Shown here: in pieces, positions 53,112 through 61,434 of the stretch
How positions within the stretch are numbered: position 1 is the first letter of the stretch
Layout: every line of letters starts with the position of its first letter
Assembly: GCF_900142015.1 (NCBI RefSeq)
Contig: NZ_FQZN01000024.1
Location: 1 to 64,000, forward strand
DNA: 64,000 nucleotides
Origin: Bacteroides stercorirosoris
GTDB taxonomy: Bacteria; Bacteroidota; Bacteroidia; Bacteroidales; Bacteroidaceae
Direction of reading: 5' to 3'
Notes under the pieces: model-generated
Databases searched by the model: none
What the model was told of the DNA's origin: nothing
Seen by the model: the letters and a program-made list of their open reading frames with translations, nothing else
Translations under genes and position numbers: made by a program

Positions 53112-54020
53112 TTACTTTGCACTACGTGTAGAAAGTTTTTCAAGGAAATATACCAGAAAGAAACCTACTACCATCAGCACCACAGCTTCAAGAATATACT
53201 GATTAGGCAGAATATTCGCCTCAACCAACGGTTTCACTATTCCATGACTATCCGTAAAAGTCTCAATTGTTTCCTTCCAAGGCCATACTTTATTAAGAGA
53301 ACCCAGCATAAAACCTGTCAGCACCGCCAATGTGATATTGCGGAAATTCTTCAATGCATACGAAAGAACGCGTGAGAAAGAGGTTATTCCGATACAGGCA
53401 CCTGCAAAGAATACCAGCAACACCGTTATGTCAAGCGTCTTGACAGCCTCCATGATAAAGAAATACTTTCCTAAAAGCACCAGGATAAAACTGCCCGATA
53501 TGCCCGGCAGAATCATAGCGCAAATAGCAATCGCCCCACAAAGGAAAATAAACAATAAATTAGAGGGAGTCTCAGCAGGAGTCGCCACCGTAATGTAATA
53601 AGCCACCGCCACGCCAATGATAAAAGCCGGAATCGTTTTCTTGTTCCATTCCTTTATATCTTTCCCCACAAACCATGTGGAAGCCAGCACCAGCCCGAAG
53701 AAAAATGCCCAAACCATCACAGGATGATCCATGAGCAACCATGTGATAATCTTAGCCAACGAAAACACACTGAGAGCAATTCCCAACAGAATGGAAATCA
53801 AGAAATTGCCGTTAACCGCTTTCCAGAATGCACCCCATTTACCTGTAAAAAACAACTTCAAACTGTTCCCGTTTATGCTTTTTATTGAGTCTATCAGTTC
53901 ATCATAAATTCCCACAATAAAAGCAATTGTCCCCCCCGATACTCCGGGAACTACATCGGCTGCTCCCATTCCCACACCTTTTAGCATGAGTAGGGCGTAG
54001 TCTTTTAAACCTCGTTCCAT
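53112..54020 (-). CDS. DUF368 membrane protein, undecaprenyl-phosphate transporter family (PopT)
   Basis: A 302-residue protein with about eight membrane segments and the family start GVGMGAADVVPGVSGGTIAFI. A second internal copy of the pattern (ICAMILPGISGSFIL, about residue 165) shows the inverted internal repeat of the family. DUF368 members recycle undecaprenyl phosphate across the membrane for wall and polysaccharide synthesis. It is monocistronic. Confidence 0.9.
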   Translation of the reverse strand: MERGLKDYALLMLKGVGMGAADVVPGVSGGTIAFIVGIYDELIDSIKSINGNSLKLFFTGKWGAFWKAVNGNFLISILLGIALSVFSLAKIITWLLMDHPVMVWAFFFGLVLASTWFVGKDIKEWNKKTIPAFIIGVAVAYYITVATPAETPSNLLFIFLCGAIAICAMILPGISGSFILVLLGKYFFIMEAVKTLDITVLLVFFAGACIGITSFSRVLSYALKNFRNITLAVLTGFMLGSLNKVWPWKETIETFTDSHGIVKPLVEANILPNQYILEAVVLMVVGFFLVYFLEKLSTRSAK

Positions 54021-54156
54021 TTTTTCTTTCTCTGTTTAACCTATTAATACTTGATTTTCACAGCACAAAGTAAAACAAAAAAAGTCAGTTACCCACCATA
54101 TAAACCAATAAAAAACATTGAGATTCGAAGCAAGCACCCCATTCATATAAAAGGCA

Positions 54157-54194
54157 AACGGCGTGCAATAGTCTCACGACCTTTGCACACCGCC
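54157..54194. terminator. Hairpin between tpx and the DUF368 gene
   Basis: GGCGTGCAA near 54160-54168 pairs with TTGCACACCGCC (54183-54194). On the minus strand it follows tpx by 30 bases. Confidence 0.55.
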
Positions 54195-54223
54195 ATTTTT
54201 ATTTATCTAAAAATCTGAGATTG

Positions 54224-54727
54224 TTATTTCTTCACAGCTTCTATCGCTTTGTCATAGTCCGGTTCCTGAGTAATTTCGGGTACCAGTTCGGTATACATCA
54301 CTTTTCCATCTTTACCGATAATGACTACTGCACGTGTAAGCAAACCACCCAACGGACCGTCCGCCATACGTACACCATAGCTTTCATCGAAATCCGAGAA
54401 ACGGAAATCAGACAAAGGAATCACATTTTCAATTCCTTCCGTCGTACAGAAACGCGCATGGGCAAATGGCAAGTCTTTGGAAATCGCCAATACCACGGTA
54501 TCAGGCAGACTCGCTGCCAGCTTGTTGAACTTGCGCACAGAGGTTGCACAAACGCTGGTATCCAGACTCGGGAAGATATTCAATATCACATTCTTCCCTT
54601 TCAAATCTTTCAAGAAAAAAGAAGAAAGGTCAGTTTTTACTAACTCAAAATCAGGAGCAACTGTCCCTGTTTTTATAAATTCGCCGATAATCTTAACCGG
54701 CTGTCCTTTAAATTTTGTTGTAGCCAT
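54224..54727 (-). CDS. tpx: Thiol peroxidase (atypical 2-Cys peroxiredoxin)
   Basis: Reduces hydroperoxides with thioredoxin as donor. The 167-residue protein has the peroxidatic cysteine C60 in SLDTSVCATS and the resolving cysteine C94 in ARFCTTEG, both placed as in Tpx, and is of normal length. It suits an aerotolerant anaerobe. It is divergent from the HdeD-like gene. Confidence 0.95.
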   Translation of the reverse strand: MATTKFKGQPVKIIGEFIKTGTVAPDFELVKTDLSSFFLKDLKGKNVILNIFPSLDTSVCATSVRKFNKLAASLPDTVVLAISKDLPFAHARFCTTEGIENVIPLSDFRFSDFDESYGVRMADGPLGGLLTRAVVIIGKDGKVMYTELVPEITQEPDYDKAIEAVKK

Positions 54728-54854
54728 AGTTTTCTTGTTTTATATATTCATACAACAAACGAACCATTAGAAAAGTTCGCCCAAAAACTTTTCCTATCGC
54801 AAATTGTTAGTCTCCTAAACAAAATAACAATAACCCAATTAAAACTTTATTTGC

Positions 54855-55469
54855 ATGAAAACTTTATTTGACGAACTTCAATGCGAAGTAAAAAACTGGT
54901 GGATGTCTCTCTTGCTCGGTATGCTCTATGTGGTAGTTGCCATAAGCCTGATGTTTGCCCCACTCAGCGGTTACGCTGTTTTAAGTGTTCTGTTCAGCAT
55001 ATCCATGTTGTTCAGCGGTTTGCTTGAAATTTCTTTTGCGGTGAGCAACCGTAAGAATGTTTCCAGCTGGGGCTGGTATCTGGCAGGGGGTATCATCGAC
55101 ATGATATTCGTTTTTTATCTGATAGCCTATCCGTTGCTGAGCATGGAAGTCATTCCCTTCATCATTGCATTCTGGCTGATGTTCCGTGGCTTCTCTTCTA
55201 TTGGCTATGCTATGGATTTAAAAAGATACGGTACAAGAGACTGGGGATGGTATATCGCTCTCGGCATATTGGCGGTGATTTGCTCATTCATCATCCTGTG
55301 GCAACCGGCAATAGGCGCCCTCTATGCTGTATATATGATTTCGTTCGCATTTCTGATTATCGGAACCTTCCGCATCATGCTGTCATTTGAATTGAAGAGC
55401 CTGCATAAACGAGGAAAAATGAGAAAGGAAAAAAGTGAAGAAGGAGGAAAAGAAATACCGGTAGAATAA
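54855..55469 (+). CDS. HdeD-like (DUF308) membrane protein
   Basis: A 204-residue protein with six hydrophobic segments arranged as three DUF308 hairpins (LLGMLYVVVAISLMFAP, WYLAGGIIDMIFVFYLIAYP, WYIALGILAVICSFIILWQP). HdeD in E. coli is an acid-resistance membrane protein; the role here is inferred only. The C-terminal tail is short and charged. Confidence 0.85.
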   Translation: MKTLFDELQCEVKNWWMSLLLGMLYVVVAISLMFAPLSGYAVLSVLFSISMLFSGLLEISFAVSNRKNVSSWGWYLAGGIIDMIFVFYLIAYPLLSMEVIPFIIAFWLMFRGFSSIGYAMDLKRYGTRDWGWYIALGILAVICSFIILWQPAIGALYAVYMISFAFLIIGTFRIMLSFELKSLHKRGKMRKEKSEEGGKEIPVE

Positions 55470-55489
55470 TCTATATTCCGCAGCCCAGA

Positions 55490-55540
55490 GAAACGAGTTG
55501 ACAAGTTCCTGCTATCAGGCACTTCTGTCAACTCGTTTTC
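55490..55540. terminator. Bidirectional terminator
   Basis: AAACGAGTTGACA (55491-55503) pairs with TGTCAACTCGTTT (55526-55538) between the convergent HdeD-like and recombinase genes, with T's on both sides. Confidence 0.78.
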
Positions 55541-55543
55541 CCA

Positions 55544-56134
55544 TTAGTTAGATCTTAGGAAACGAAACATAGTGGTGCGTGATACACCCATCTGACGAGC
55601 CAGTTCCGAACAAGAAACACCACGCTGCGCGTCTCTTTTCAATCGTCTTTTATTCTCACGAAGCACTCGCATGGCAGGGCAAGTCCCTTTTCTGCGTCCC
55701 AACTTGACACCTTCTTTCTTTCGTCTTGCCAACGCTTCTTTAGTCCGCATGGAAATCAGATTACGTTCTATCTCCGCCATCAATCCGAATGCGAACCCCA
55801 GAACTTTACTGTTAATGTCATTTTGGAATACATACCCTTCTTTAGTACTGTACAGGATAACATTTTTCTTAATGCATGAATTCAAAATTGTCATGATTTC
55901 CAGCATCGTACGGCTCAATCTTGAAATTTCCGTCACAATCAGCGTATCCCCTTTTTGCATCCGGTTCAATACGCCTGCCAACTTTCGTTCCTTACTGCTC
56001 ACTTTGCCGCTCACCGTCTCAGTGTACCACTTGTCAATCATTAACTCATTCTTCTCTGCAAAGCGCAGAATTTCCTCACGTTGATTTGCCAGAAACTGTT
56101 TTTCTGTACTTACTCTTAAATAAGCTACTACCAT
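55544..56134 (-). CDS. Serine site-specific recombinase, Mpi-like DNA invertase family
   Basis: A 196-residue resolvase/invertase-type recombinase. The catalytic serine is S9 in AYLRVSTEKQ. The second catalytic region is SRLSRTMLEIM, then the E-helix (GLMAEIERNLISMRTKEALARRK) and a C-terminal helix-turn-helix (CSELARQMGVSRTTMFRFL). The size and sequence fit the Mpi family of B. fragilis, which inverts many capsule promoters. The frame extends to 56209, but MVVAYLRVS at 56134 is the family start. No invertible segment with inverted repeats could be recognised beside it. Confidence 0.88.
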   Translation of the reverse strand: MVVAYLRVSTEKQFLANQREEILRFAEKNELMIDKWYTETVSGKVSSKERKLAGVLNRMQKGDTLIVTEISRLSRTMLEIMTILNSCIKKNVILYSTKEGYVFQNDINSKVLGFAFGLMAEIERNLISMRTKEALARRKKEGVKLGRRKGTCPAMRVLRENKRRLKRDAQRGVSCSELARQMGVSRTTMFRFLRSN

Positions 56135-56509
56135 AATTTGATTTTTTAATAGGTTTAACGGCGCCAAAGAACAGCAATAACAACGAAAAATCACAGTATC
56201 ATTAAGCAATGAAATACAGTTAGTTCGCTCTCTTTACCCCTTTTATTTTACATCAGTTATTTCGCAGATAGCAAAGCAAATTATGCAGGAATACGTATTC
56301 CGCCCCAACAGCTGGTCATAAAAAGGAACAAGAAAAATCTTCTTTCTTTTTCATTAAATGATTTTCCCTTTTCAGCTTCCGCAAGCCCGGATTTTAAGCC
56401 ATAAAAGAGATCGGATACGGACTGACGAAGGCGGAATACAGGAGACGAATCTGAAAGAACCTTTGACTTCACAAAAGCTTCAGTTAGCTAGTTATCAGCG
56501 CATTGCATT

Positions 56510-56655
56510 TACCGACCATTTACCGCAGGATGTAAAAGCATTTACCACAGGATGTAACGACATTTACCTCCTATTGTAACGCTCTTTACCTCCTATTGTA
56601 ACGAGTGTTACCTCGGTGTGTAAATGAAGTTACCCTATGGGGTGAAGGAAATCTC
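56510..56655. repeat. 22-bp-pitch array, word GTAAM-N4-KTTAC (about 6-7 units)
   Basis: GTAA begins at 56532, 56554, 56576, 56598 and 56620, each 22 bp apart, with degenerate units at 56510 (keeping TTTAC at 56519) and 56642 (GTGAA). The unit is the same as at 38282-38457 (GTAA(A/C), four bases, (G/T)TTAC, eight bases), 18 kb away. It lies between the divergent recombinase and DUF4494 genes. Confidence 0.9.
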
Positions 56656-56734
56656 CATGAGAGGAAAACCGTCCATCCCCCGTAAGATTTCAATTTCACA
56701 CTTACTATTCAACGTCATTTATAAATAATGCAAG

Positions 56735-56790
56735 TCAGGAGTTGAAATTAGCTCCTGATTATTAGGTTATGAATCTGTTTCAACTCCTGA
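56735..56790. repeat. Inverted repeat upstream of the DUF4494 gene
   Basis: TCAGGAGTTGAAA (56735-56747) pairs with TTTCAACTCCTGA (56778-56790); an inner alternative CAGGAG/CTCCTG also exists. It could be a terminator or a switchable structure. It lies before the promoter of 56932. Confidence 0.6.
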
Positions 56791-56833
56791 TTCGCATTAA
56801 CAAGCGAAGATAAGCGGCACTCCGGCATAAAAA

Positions 56834-56879
56834 AATGAATAGATTCATTTCGTTCTACTCTTCGTTTACATTATCTTTG
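56834..56879 (+). promoter_or_regulatory. Promoter of the DUF4494 gene with palindromic module
   Basis: AATGAATAGATTCATT palindrome, pyrimidine-rich spacer, GTTTACAT and the -7 element TATCTTTG (56872-56879). About 33 of 46 positions or more agree with the folC promoter, and most agree with the rnpB promoter. Confidence 0.72.
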
Positions 56880-56931
56880 TAGTCAGTTTTATAACAAGAA
56901 TATAAATTCATAATAAAAAAACAAAGAAATT

Positions 56932-57396
56932 ATGGCAATGCATACATGGTTTGAGTGCAAGATCCGTTATGAAAAAGTAATGGAGAATGGAATGAATAAG
57001 AAAGTAACAGAACCTTATCTGGTTGATGCACTCAGCTTTACTGAGGCAGAAGCGCGTATCATTGAAGAAATGACTCCGTTTATCTCAGGAGAATTTACAG
57101 TATCCGACATCAAACGTGCCAATTACAGCGAGCTATTCCCCAGCGAAGAAGAAGCAGCTGACCGTTGGTTTAAGTGCAAACTGGTTTTCATCACTCTGGA
57201 TGAGAAAAGCGGTGCTGAAAAGAAAACATCCACTCAGGTATTGGTACAGGCTGCCGACCTGCGCGATGCAGTCAAAAAACTGGATGAAGGCATGAAAGGA
57301 ACGATGGCTGACTATCAAATCGCATCCGTTGCCGAAACAGCCATTATGGATGTGTATCCATATAGCGCCGAGCCTAACGATAAACCTGAAGTTTAA
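56932..57396 (+). CDS. DUF4494 domain protein
   Basis: A 154-residue cytoplasmic protein of a Bacteroidetes-restricted family of unknown function. Two related halves are visible: HTWFECKIRYEKV at the start and DRWFKCKLVFITLDEKSG at about residue 82, each followed by a segment with an acidic helix. This suggests an internal duplication. It has its own promoter and is followed by a structured intergenic region and then yggS. Confidence 0.8.
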   Translation: MAMHTWFECKIRYEKVMENGMNKKVTEPYLVDALSFTEAEARIIEEMTPFISGEFTVSDIKRANYSELFPSEEEAADRWFKCKLVFITLDEKSGAEKKTSTQVLVQAADLRDAVKKLDEGMKGTMADYQIASVAETAIMDVYPYSAEPNDKPEV

Positions 57397-57409
57397 CAAA
57401 TTAACTCAA

Positions 57410-57565
57410 CTCTCGCAAACTCAAGTTTCCGGGTTGACAAGGAAGTTAGAGACAAGTTGACAAGGGCGAATGTTAGTCCCATTTGCCATACAAGTGGATT
57501 ATTTAAGGACTATCTCCCTTGTCAACTGAAGCCTTGTCAGCTAATAAGTTGAGCACTTGCGAAAC
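57410..57565. repeat. Structured intergenic region with nested inverted repeats
   Basis: AGTTGACAAGGG (57455-57466) pairs with CCCTTGTCAACT (57516-57527). Outer segments (GGGTTGACAAGG / CCTTGTCAGC, TCGCAA / TTGCGA) also pair. It may act as the DUF4494 terminator. Confidence 0.6.
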
Positions 57566-57580
57566 TTAAATGAATTAATT

Positions 57581-58249
57581 ATGAATATTGCAGAGAATCT
57601 TCAACAGGTGCTGGGTGAGTTACCTACGGGGGTACGATTGGTAGCAGTTTCAAAATTCCATCCCAACGAGGCGATAGAAGAAGCCTACCGCGCCGGACAA
57701 CGAGTGTTCGGAGAAAGCAAGGTGCAGGAAATGACTGCCAAATATGAAAGCCTTCCTAAAGACATCGAATGGCACTTTATCGGGCATCTGCAAACAAACA
57801 AAATTAAATATATTGTTCCCTACGTATCCCTTATCCACGGAATCGACTCCTATAAACTTCTGACCGAAGTCAACAAACAAGCGGCTAAAGCCGGAAAGGT
57901 AGTCAACTGCCTGTTGCAACTGCACATCGCAGAAGAAGAGACTAAATTTGGTTTCAGTTTCGACGAGTGCCGGGAAATGCTGGCAGACGGAGAGTGGAAA
58001 ACTCTCAGTAACATACAATTATGTGGTCTGATGGGTATGGCAACAAATACGGATGACAATGAACAAATAGAGAAAGAATTTTGTTCATTAAGTAGCTTCT
58101 TCAAAGAAGTAAAAGACACATGGTTTGCTGATACGGAAGCTTTCCGGGAATTGTCAATGGGAATGTCCCACGACTATCATCAAGCTATTGCTGCCGGGAG
58201 CAGCCTGATACGTGTAGGCAGCAAAATTTTTGGAGACAGAATTTATTAA
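57581..58249 (+). CDS. YggS/PLPBP family pyridoxal phosphate homeostasis protein
   Basis: A 222-residue PLP-binding TIM-barrel protein without known enzymatic activity that buffers cellular PLP. The PLP lysine is in LVAVSKFHP (about residue 27). FGESKVQE, WHFIGHLQTNK and the final LIRVGSKIFGDR are family hallmarks. The frame opens at 57557; ATG 57581 (MNIAENLQQVL) is the family-like start. Confidence 0.93.
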   Translation: MNIAENLQQVLGELPTGVRLVAVSKFHPNEAIEEAYRAGQRVFGESKVQEMTAKYESLPKDIEWHFIGHLQTNKIKYIVPYVSLIHGIDSYKLLTEVNKQAAKAGKVVNCLLQLHIAEEETKFGFSFDECREMLADGEWKTLSNIQLCGLMGMATNTDDNEQIEKEFCSLSSFFKEVKDTWFADTEAFRELSMGMSHDYHQAIAAGSSLIRVGSKIFGDRIY

Positions 58250-58275
58250 TTGATCATTCAATAAACATTATCACC

Positions 58276-59253
58276 ATGGCAACATTAAAAACTACTTTTG
58301 CCGGGTTAGAATTAAGAAACCCGATTATCGTCAGCAGTTCTGGCTTGACTGACAGTGCTGAGAAGAATCAGAAATTTTACGAGGCCGGTGTCGGCGCCAT
58401 TGTCCTCAAATCTCTTTTTGAAGAGCAAATCATGTTGGAAGCCGACTGGTTGGGAGACCCGAATATGTACCCCGAAGGCAGTGATTATCTGGTAGAATAC
58501 ATCCGCCAACACAAACTGTCGGAATATCTGGAACTGATAAAAGAAACTAAAAAGGTATGCCCTATTCCTGTGATTGCCAGCATCAATTGCTATCAGGATG
58601 CCGAATGGGTAGACTTTGCCAAACAAATGGAGGCAGCAGGAGCTGATGCCATAGAAATCAATATCCTGGCCCTACAGACGGATGTTCAATACAATTACGG
58701 TTCATTTGAACAGCGGCATATCGACATTCTCAGCCATATCAAGAAAACAGTGAGTATCCCTGTTATCATGAAGTTAGGCGACAACCTGACTAACCCTATC
58801 GCCTTGATAGACCAGTTGTATGCCAACGGAGCAGCCGCAGTCGTACTGTTCAACCGTTTCTACCAGCCGGACATTGATATCGAGAAGATGAAACAAATTT
58901 CAGGAAACGTATTCAGCACTGGAGCCGATTTGGCAAAAACCTTACGTTGGATAGGCATTGCTTCCGCAGCTGTGAATAAACTGGATTATGCAGCATCGGG
59001 CGGCATTCATTCTCCCGAAAGCGTCATAAAAGCAATCCTTGCAGGAGCCTCGGCAGTAGAAATCTGTAGTGCATTCTATCAGAACAGCTACGCCCTTGTA
59101 GGAGAATATACACGTTTCATCAATTTATGGATGGACCGCAAGGGCATGAAAACAATCTCTCAATTCAAGGGAATGTTGAATGTAAGTGATTTGAACGGTG
59201 TAAACACCTTCGAACGCACACAATTCATGAAGTATTTCTCCAGCAGAAAATAA
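58276..59253 (+). CDS. Dihydroorotate dehydrogenase-like protein
   Basis: A 325-residue FMN-binding TIM-barrel protein. GLELRNPIIVSSSGLTDSAEK and VPVIASINCYQDAEW are the typical segments, and LGDNLTNP and ASGGIHSPESVIKAILAGASAVEIC form the phosphate-binding C-terminal part. It belongs to a separate DHOD-like clade common in Bacteroidetes; pyrimidine synthesis is uncertain because the usual catalytic region is modified. It follows yggS by 26 bases. Confidence 0.87.
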   Translation: MATLKTTFAGLELRNPIIVSSSGLTDSAEKNQKFYEAGVGAIVLKSLFEEQIMLEADWLGDPNMYPEGSDYLVEYIRQHKLSEYLELIKETKKVCPIPVIASINCYQDAEWVDFAKQMEAAGADAIEINILALQTDVQYNYGSFEQRHIDILSHIKKTVSIPVIMKLGDNLTNPIALIDQLYANGAAAVVLFNRFYQPDIDIEKMKQISGNVFSTGADLAKTLRWIGIASAAVNKLDYAASGGIHSPESVIKAILAGASAVEICSAFYQNSYALVGEYTRFINLWMDRKGMKTISQFKGMLNVSDLNGVNTFERTQFMKYFSSRK

Positions 59254-59279
59254 ACGGGAACTACACAACATTCATTATA

Positions 59280-59334
59280 ATAATGCCCCGTAACATATCG
59301 TTAGTACATCTAACATATTGTTACGGGGCATTAT
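59280..59334. terminator. Bidirectional terminator
   Basis: A 25-base arm (59280-59304) is nearly perfectly complementary to 59310-59334 with a five-base loop. It lies between convergent genes and is flanked by A/T runs. Confidence 0.85.
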
Positions 59335-59376
59335 ATTTTATCGTGGTTCCGTCAATCCGGAACCTCTAATTTTGTA

Positions 59377-61284
59377 TTATTCCGCTTTCTTATCCAATGC
59401 TTCGAAGCATGAATTCTTACTGATAAATTCAGGAACAATATCCTTCATAGCTGATACAATCTTCATTTGGTCGTAAGTGTAGCTAACCTCTATCAACTTT
59501 TGGATACGTTCTTTCACCTCATCATAATCGTACTCGCGCACCGTGGCAATCATGATTTTCTCATGATATGTCGGCTTCGTCAATTCCTTCACGTTAAGCA
59601 GTTCTTCATACAACTTCTCACCATGACGCAGACCGGTAAACTCAATCTTCACATCCGTGCGTCCGGAAAGGCTGATCATACGTTTAGCAAGATCTACAAT
59701 CTTCACAGGTTTGCCCATATCAAAGATATAAATCTCCCCTCCGTTACCCATACTTCCGGCTTCAAGCACCAGACGACAAGCTTCGGGAATAGTCATGAAA
59801 TAACGGATTATTTCGGGATGTGTCACGGTCACCGGACCACCACGCTGTATCTGGTCGCGGAAGCGGGGTATCACCGAACCGTTAGAACCCAATACGTTAC
59901 CAAAACGTGTCGTAATGAATTGCGTCACATGCCCACCCTCTTTCTGTAACTTCTTGGCCAAAGACTGCACATAGATTTCACAGATACGTTTGGAACATCC
60001 CATCACATTCGTCGGGTTCACAGCCTTATCGGTAGAAATCATCACAAATTTCTCAGCACCATACTTCACTGCCAAATCTGCCAGCGTACGGGTTCCAAAC
60101 ACGTTTATCTGGATAGATTCGGAAACGTTATCCTCCATCATCGGCACATGCTTGTAAGCAGCCGCATGGAAAATATACTGCGGTTGATATTCCTTAAATA
60201 TGCCTTCCATACGTGTAGCATTGGAAATATCCGCGATAATGGTTTCCGCATCAATATCTCGCCAACGGTCTTGCAATTCCAGACGAATATCATGCAACGG
60301 AGTCTCTGCCTGGTCTATCAGAATCAGTTTATAAGGATTGAAAGAAGCCACCTGGCGCATAATCTCGCTACCGATAGAACCGGCAGCACCGGTAATCATC
60401 ACCCGTTTTCCTTCCAGGTGGGAAGCTACCTTATGAATATCTATTTCGATAGGATTACGTTGCAGCAGGTCCTCTATCTGAATTTCTTTCAGCTGAGTGC
60501 GGTTCAGAGTCTGACCATTCCACTCACTCAAAGGAGGGGCAGTCATCATTTTTATGTTATTTGCCAGAAGGCGGTCAGCCAAACCAGACTTTTTCAGTTC
60601 CTCCATCTTGGCAGGAGAAATGATAATGGTATGCACGTCACGATCGCTCAACACGTCAATCAACGACTCATCATTAGGGAATACCTTCACACCCATCATT
60701 ACCTTATTGATCAATTCCGGCTCATCGGCAATGAACCCCCGCAAACGATAATGATTGCGCAAGTTCACCCGCAATGCTTTAGCTATATTTACCCCAGCCT
60801 CTTTAGCACCATAAATAAAGACATTAGCACTATGACTTCCATCAAAGTTCAACAGTTCATAAAACATCTTCACTACGATACGCGAACAAGACATCATGGC
60901 AAAACTGATGATATACGCCATAAACAGCACGCTTACAGGTGCCAGCCGGATATCCATATAACTTGCCAGAAGCACACTTGAAATCATTAACAGCGCATAA
61001 GATACTGTCAATGAAACGAAGATACGCATGATATCTATAAACGAAGAAAAGCGCAGCACATTGGAATATGTGCGGAAAATACGAAAGAAGATTAAGTTGA
61101 CAATGACTGTCCACACAATCGTTTTATCAATGGTAGAGGATTCCAGGAAAATACTCCGAAAATCATACCGAAGTGCATAAGCCAACAGGCTGGATACTAC
61201 GATTATCAGTACATCAATCAACAGAATAGTCCAAATCGGCAATACCTTCGATGAAAGGTACCGATGAATAATTTTATGTTTCAT
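59377..61284 (-). CDS. CapD/WbpM-type membrane nucleotide-sugar 4,6-dehydratase
   Basis: A 635-residue inner-membrane enzyme with four N-terminal helices (about residues 15-135), a CoA-binding-like Rossmann domain, and the extended SDR domain with GAAGSIGSEI, AAYKHVPMMEDN and STDKAVNPTNVMGCSKR, where the catalytic tyrosine position is Met (GCSKR context), as in the WbpM/FlaA1 group. It probably makes 4-keto-6-deoxy sugars for capsule, LPS or glycoprotein. The frame opens at 61428, but a TATCTTTG promoter at 61315-61322 fixes MKHKIIHRYL at 61284. Confidence 0.92.
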   Translation of the reverse strand: MKHKIIHRYLSSKVLPIWTILLIDVLIIVVSSLLAYALRYDFRSIFLESSTIDKTIVWTVIVNLIFFRIFRTYSNVLRFSSFIDIMRIFVSLTVSYALLMISSVLLASYMDIRLAPVSVLFMAYIISFAMMSCSRIVVKMFYELLNFDGSHSANVFIYGAKEAGVNIAKALRVNLRNHYRLRGFIADEPELINKVMMGVKVFPNDESLIDVLSDRDVHTIIISPAKMEELKKSGLADRLLANNIKMMTAPPLSEWNGQTLNRTQLKEIQIEDLLQRNPIEIDIHKVASHLEGKRVMITGAAGSIGSEIMRQVASFNPYKLILIDQAETPLHDIRLELQDRWRDIDAETIIADISNATRMEGIFKEYQPQYIFHAAAYKHVPMMEDNVSESIQINVFGTRTLADLAVKYGAEKFVMISTDKAVNPTNVMGCSKRICEIYVQSLAKKLQKEGGHVTQFITTRFGNVLGSNGSVIPRFRDQIQRGGPVTVTHPEIIRYFMTIPEACRLVLEAGSMGNGGEIYIFDMGKPVKIVDLAKRMISLSGRTDVKIEFTGLRHGEKLYEELLNVKELTKPTYHEKIMIATVREYDYDEVKERIQKLIEVSYTYDQMKIVSAMKDIVPEFISKNSCFEALDKKAE

Positions 61285-61314
61285 TTCGTTTGACAGTTTT
61301 GTTTTTAGGCGAGG

Positions 61315-61322
61315 CAAAGATA
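61315..61322 (-). promoter_or_regulatory. -7 element of the sugar dehydratase gene
   Basis: TATCTTTG on the minus strand, 30 bases before the start at 61284 and inside the longest possible reading frame, which it therefore excludes. Confidence 0.65.
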
Positions 61323-61434
61323 CATTATTTTCATCAATTAGGACAAGAAAAAGATAAAAATGTGTGATAAAATTAAATGGTGGTAAAGTTAAGGTTATAA
61401 CTTTACCACCATATCTACTGTCTATCAAGCTCTG

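Noticed and set aside
55544..56134. Mobile element or prophage marked by the recombinase
   Set aside because: No phage, transposase or conjugation genes and no flanking direct repeats were found; the gene fits a chromosomal Mpi-type invertase.
56281..56472. 63-codon minus-strand frame ending in CWGGIRIPA
   Set aside because: No recognised family and no promoter; it may be a remnant, but there is nothing to support expression.
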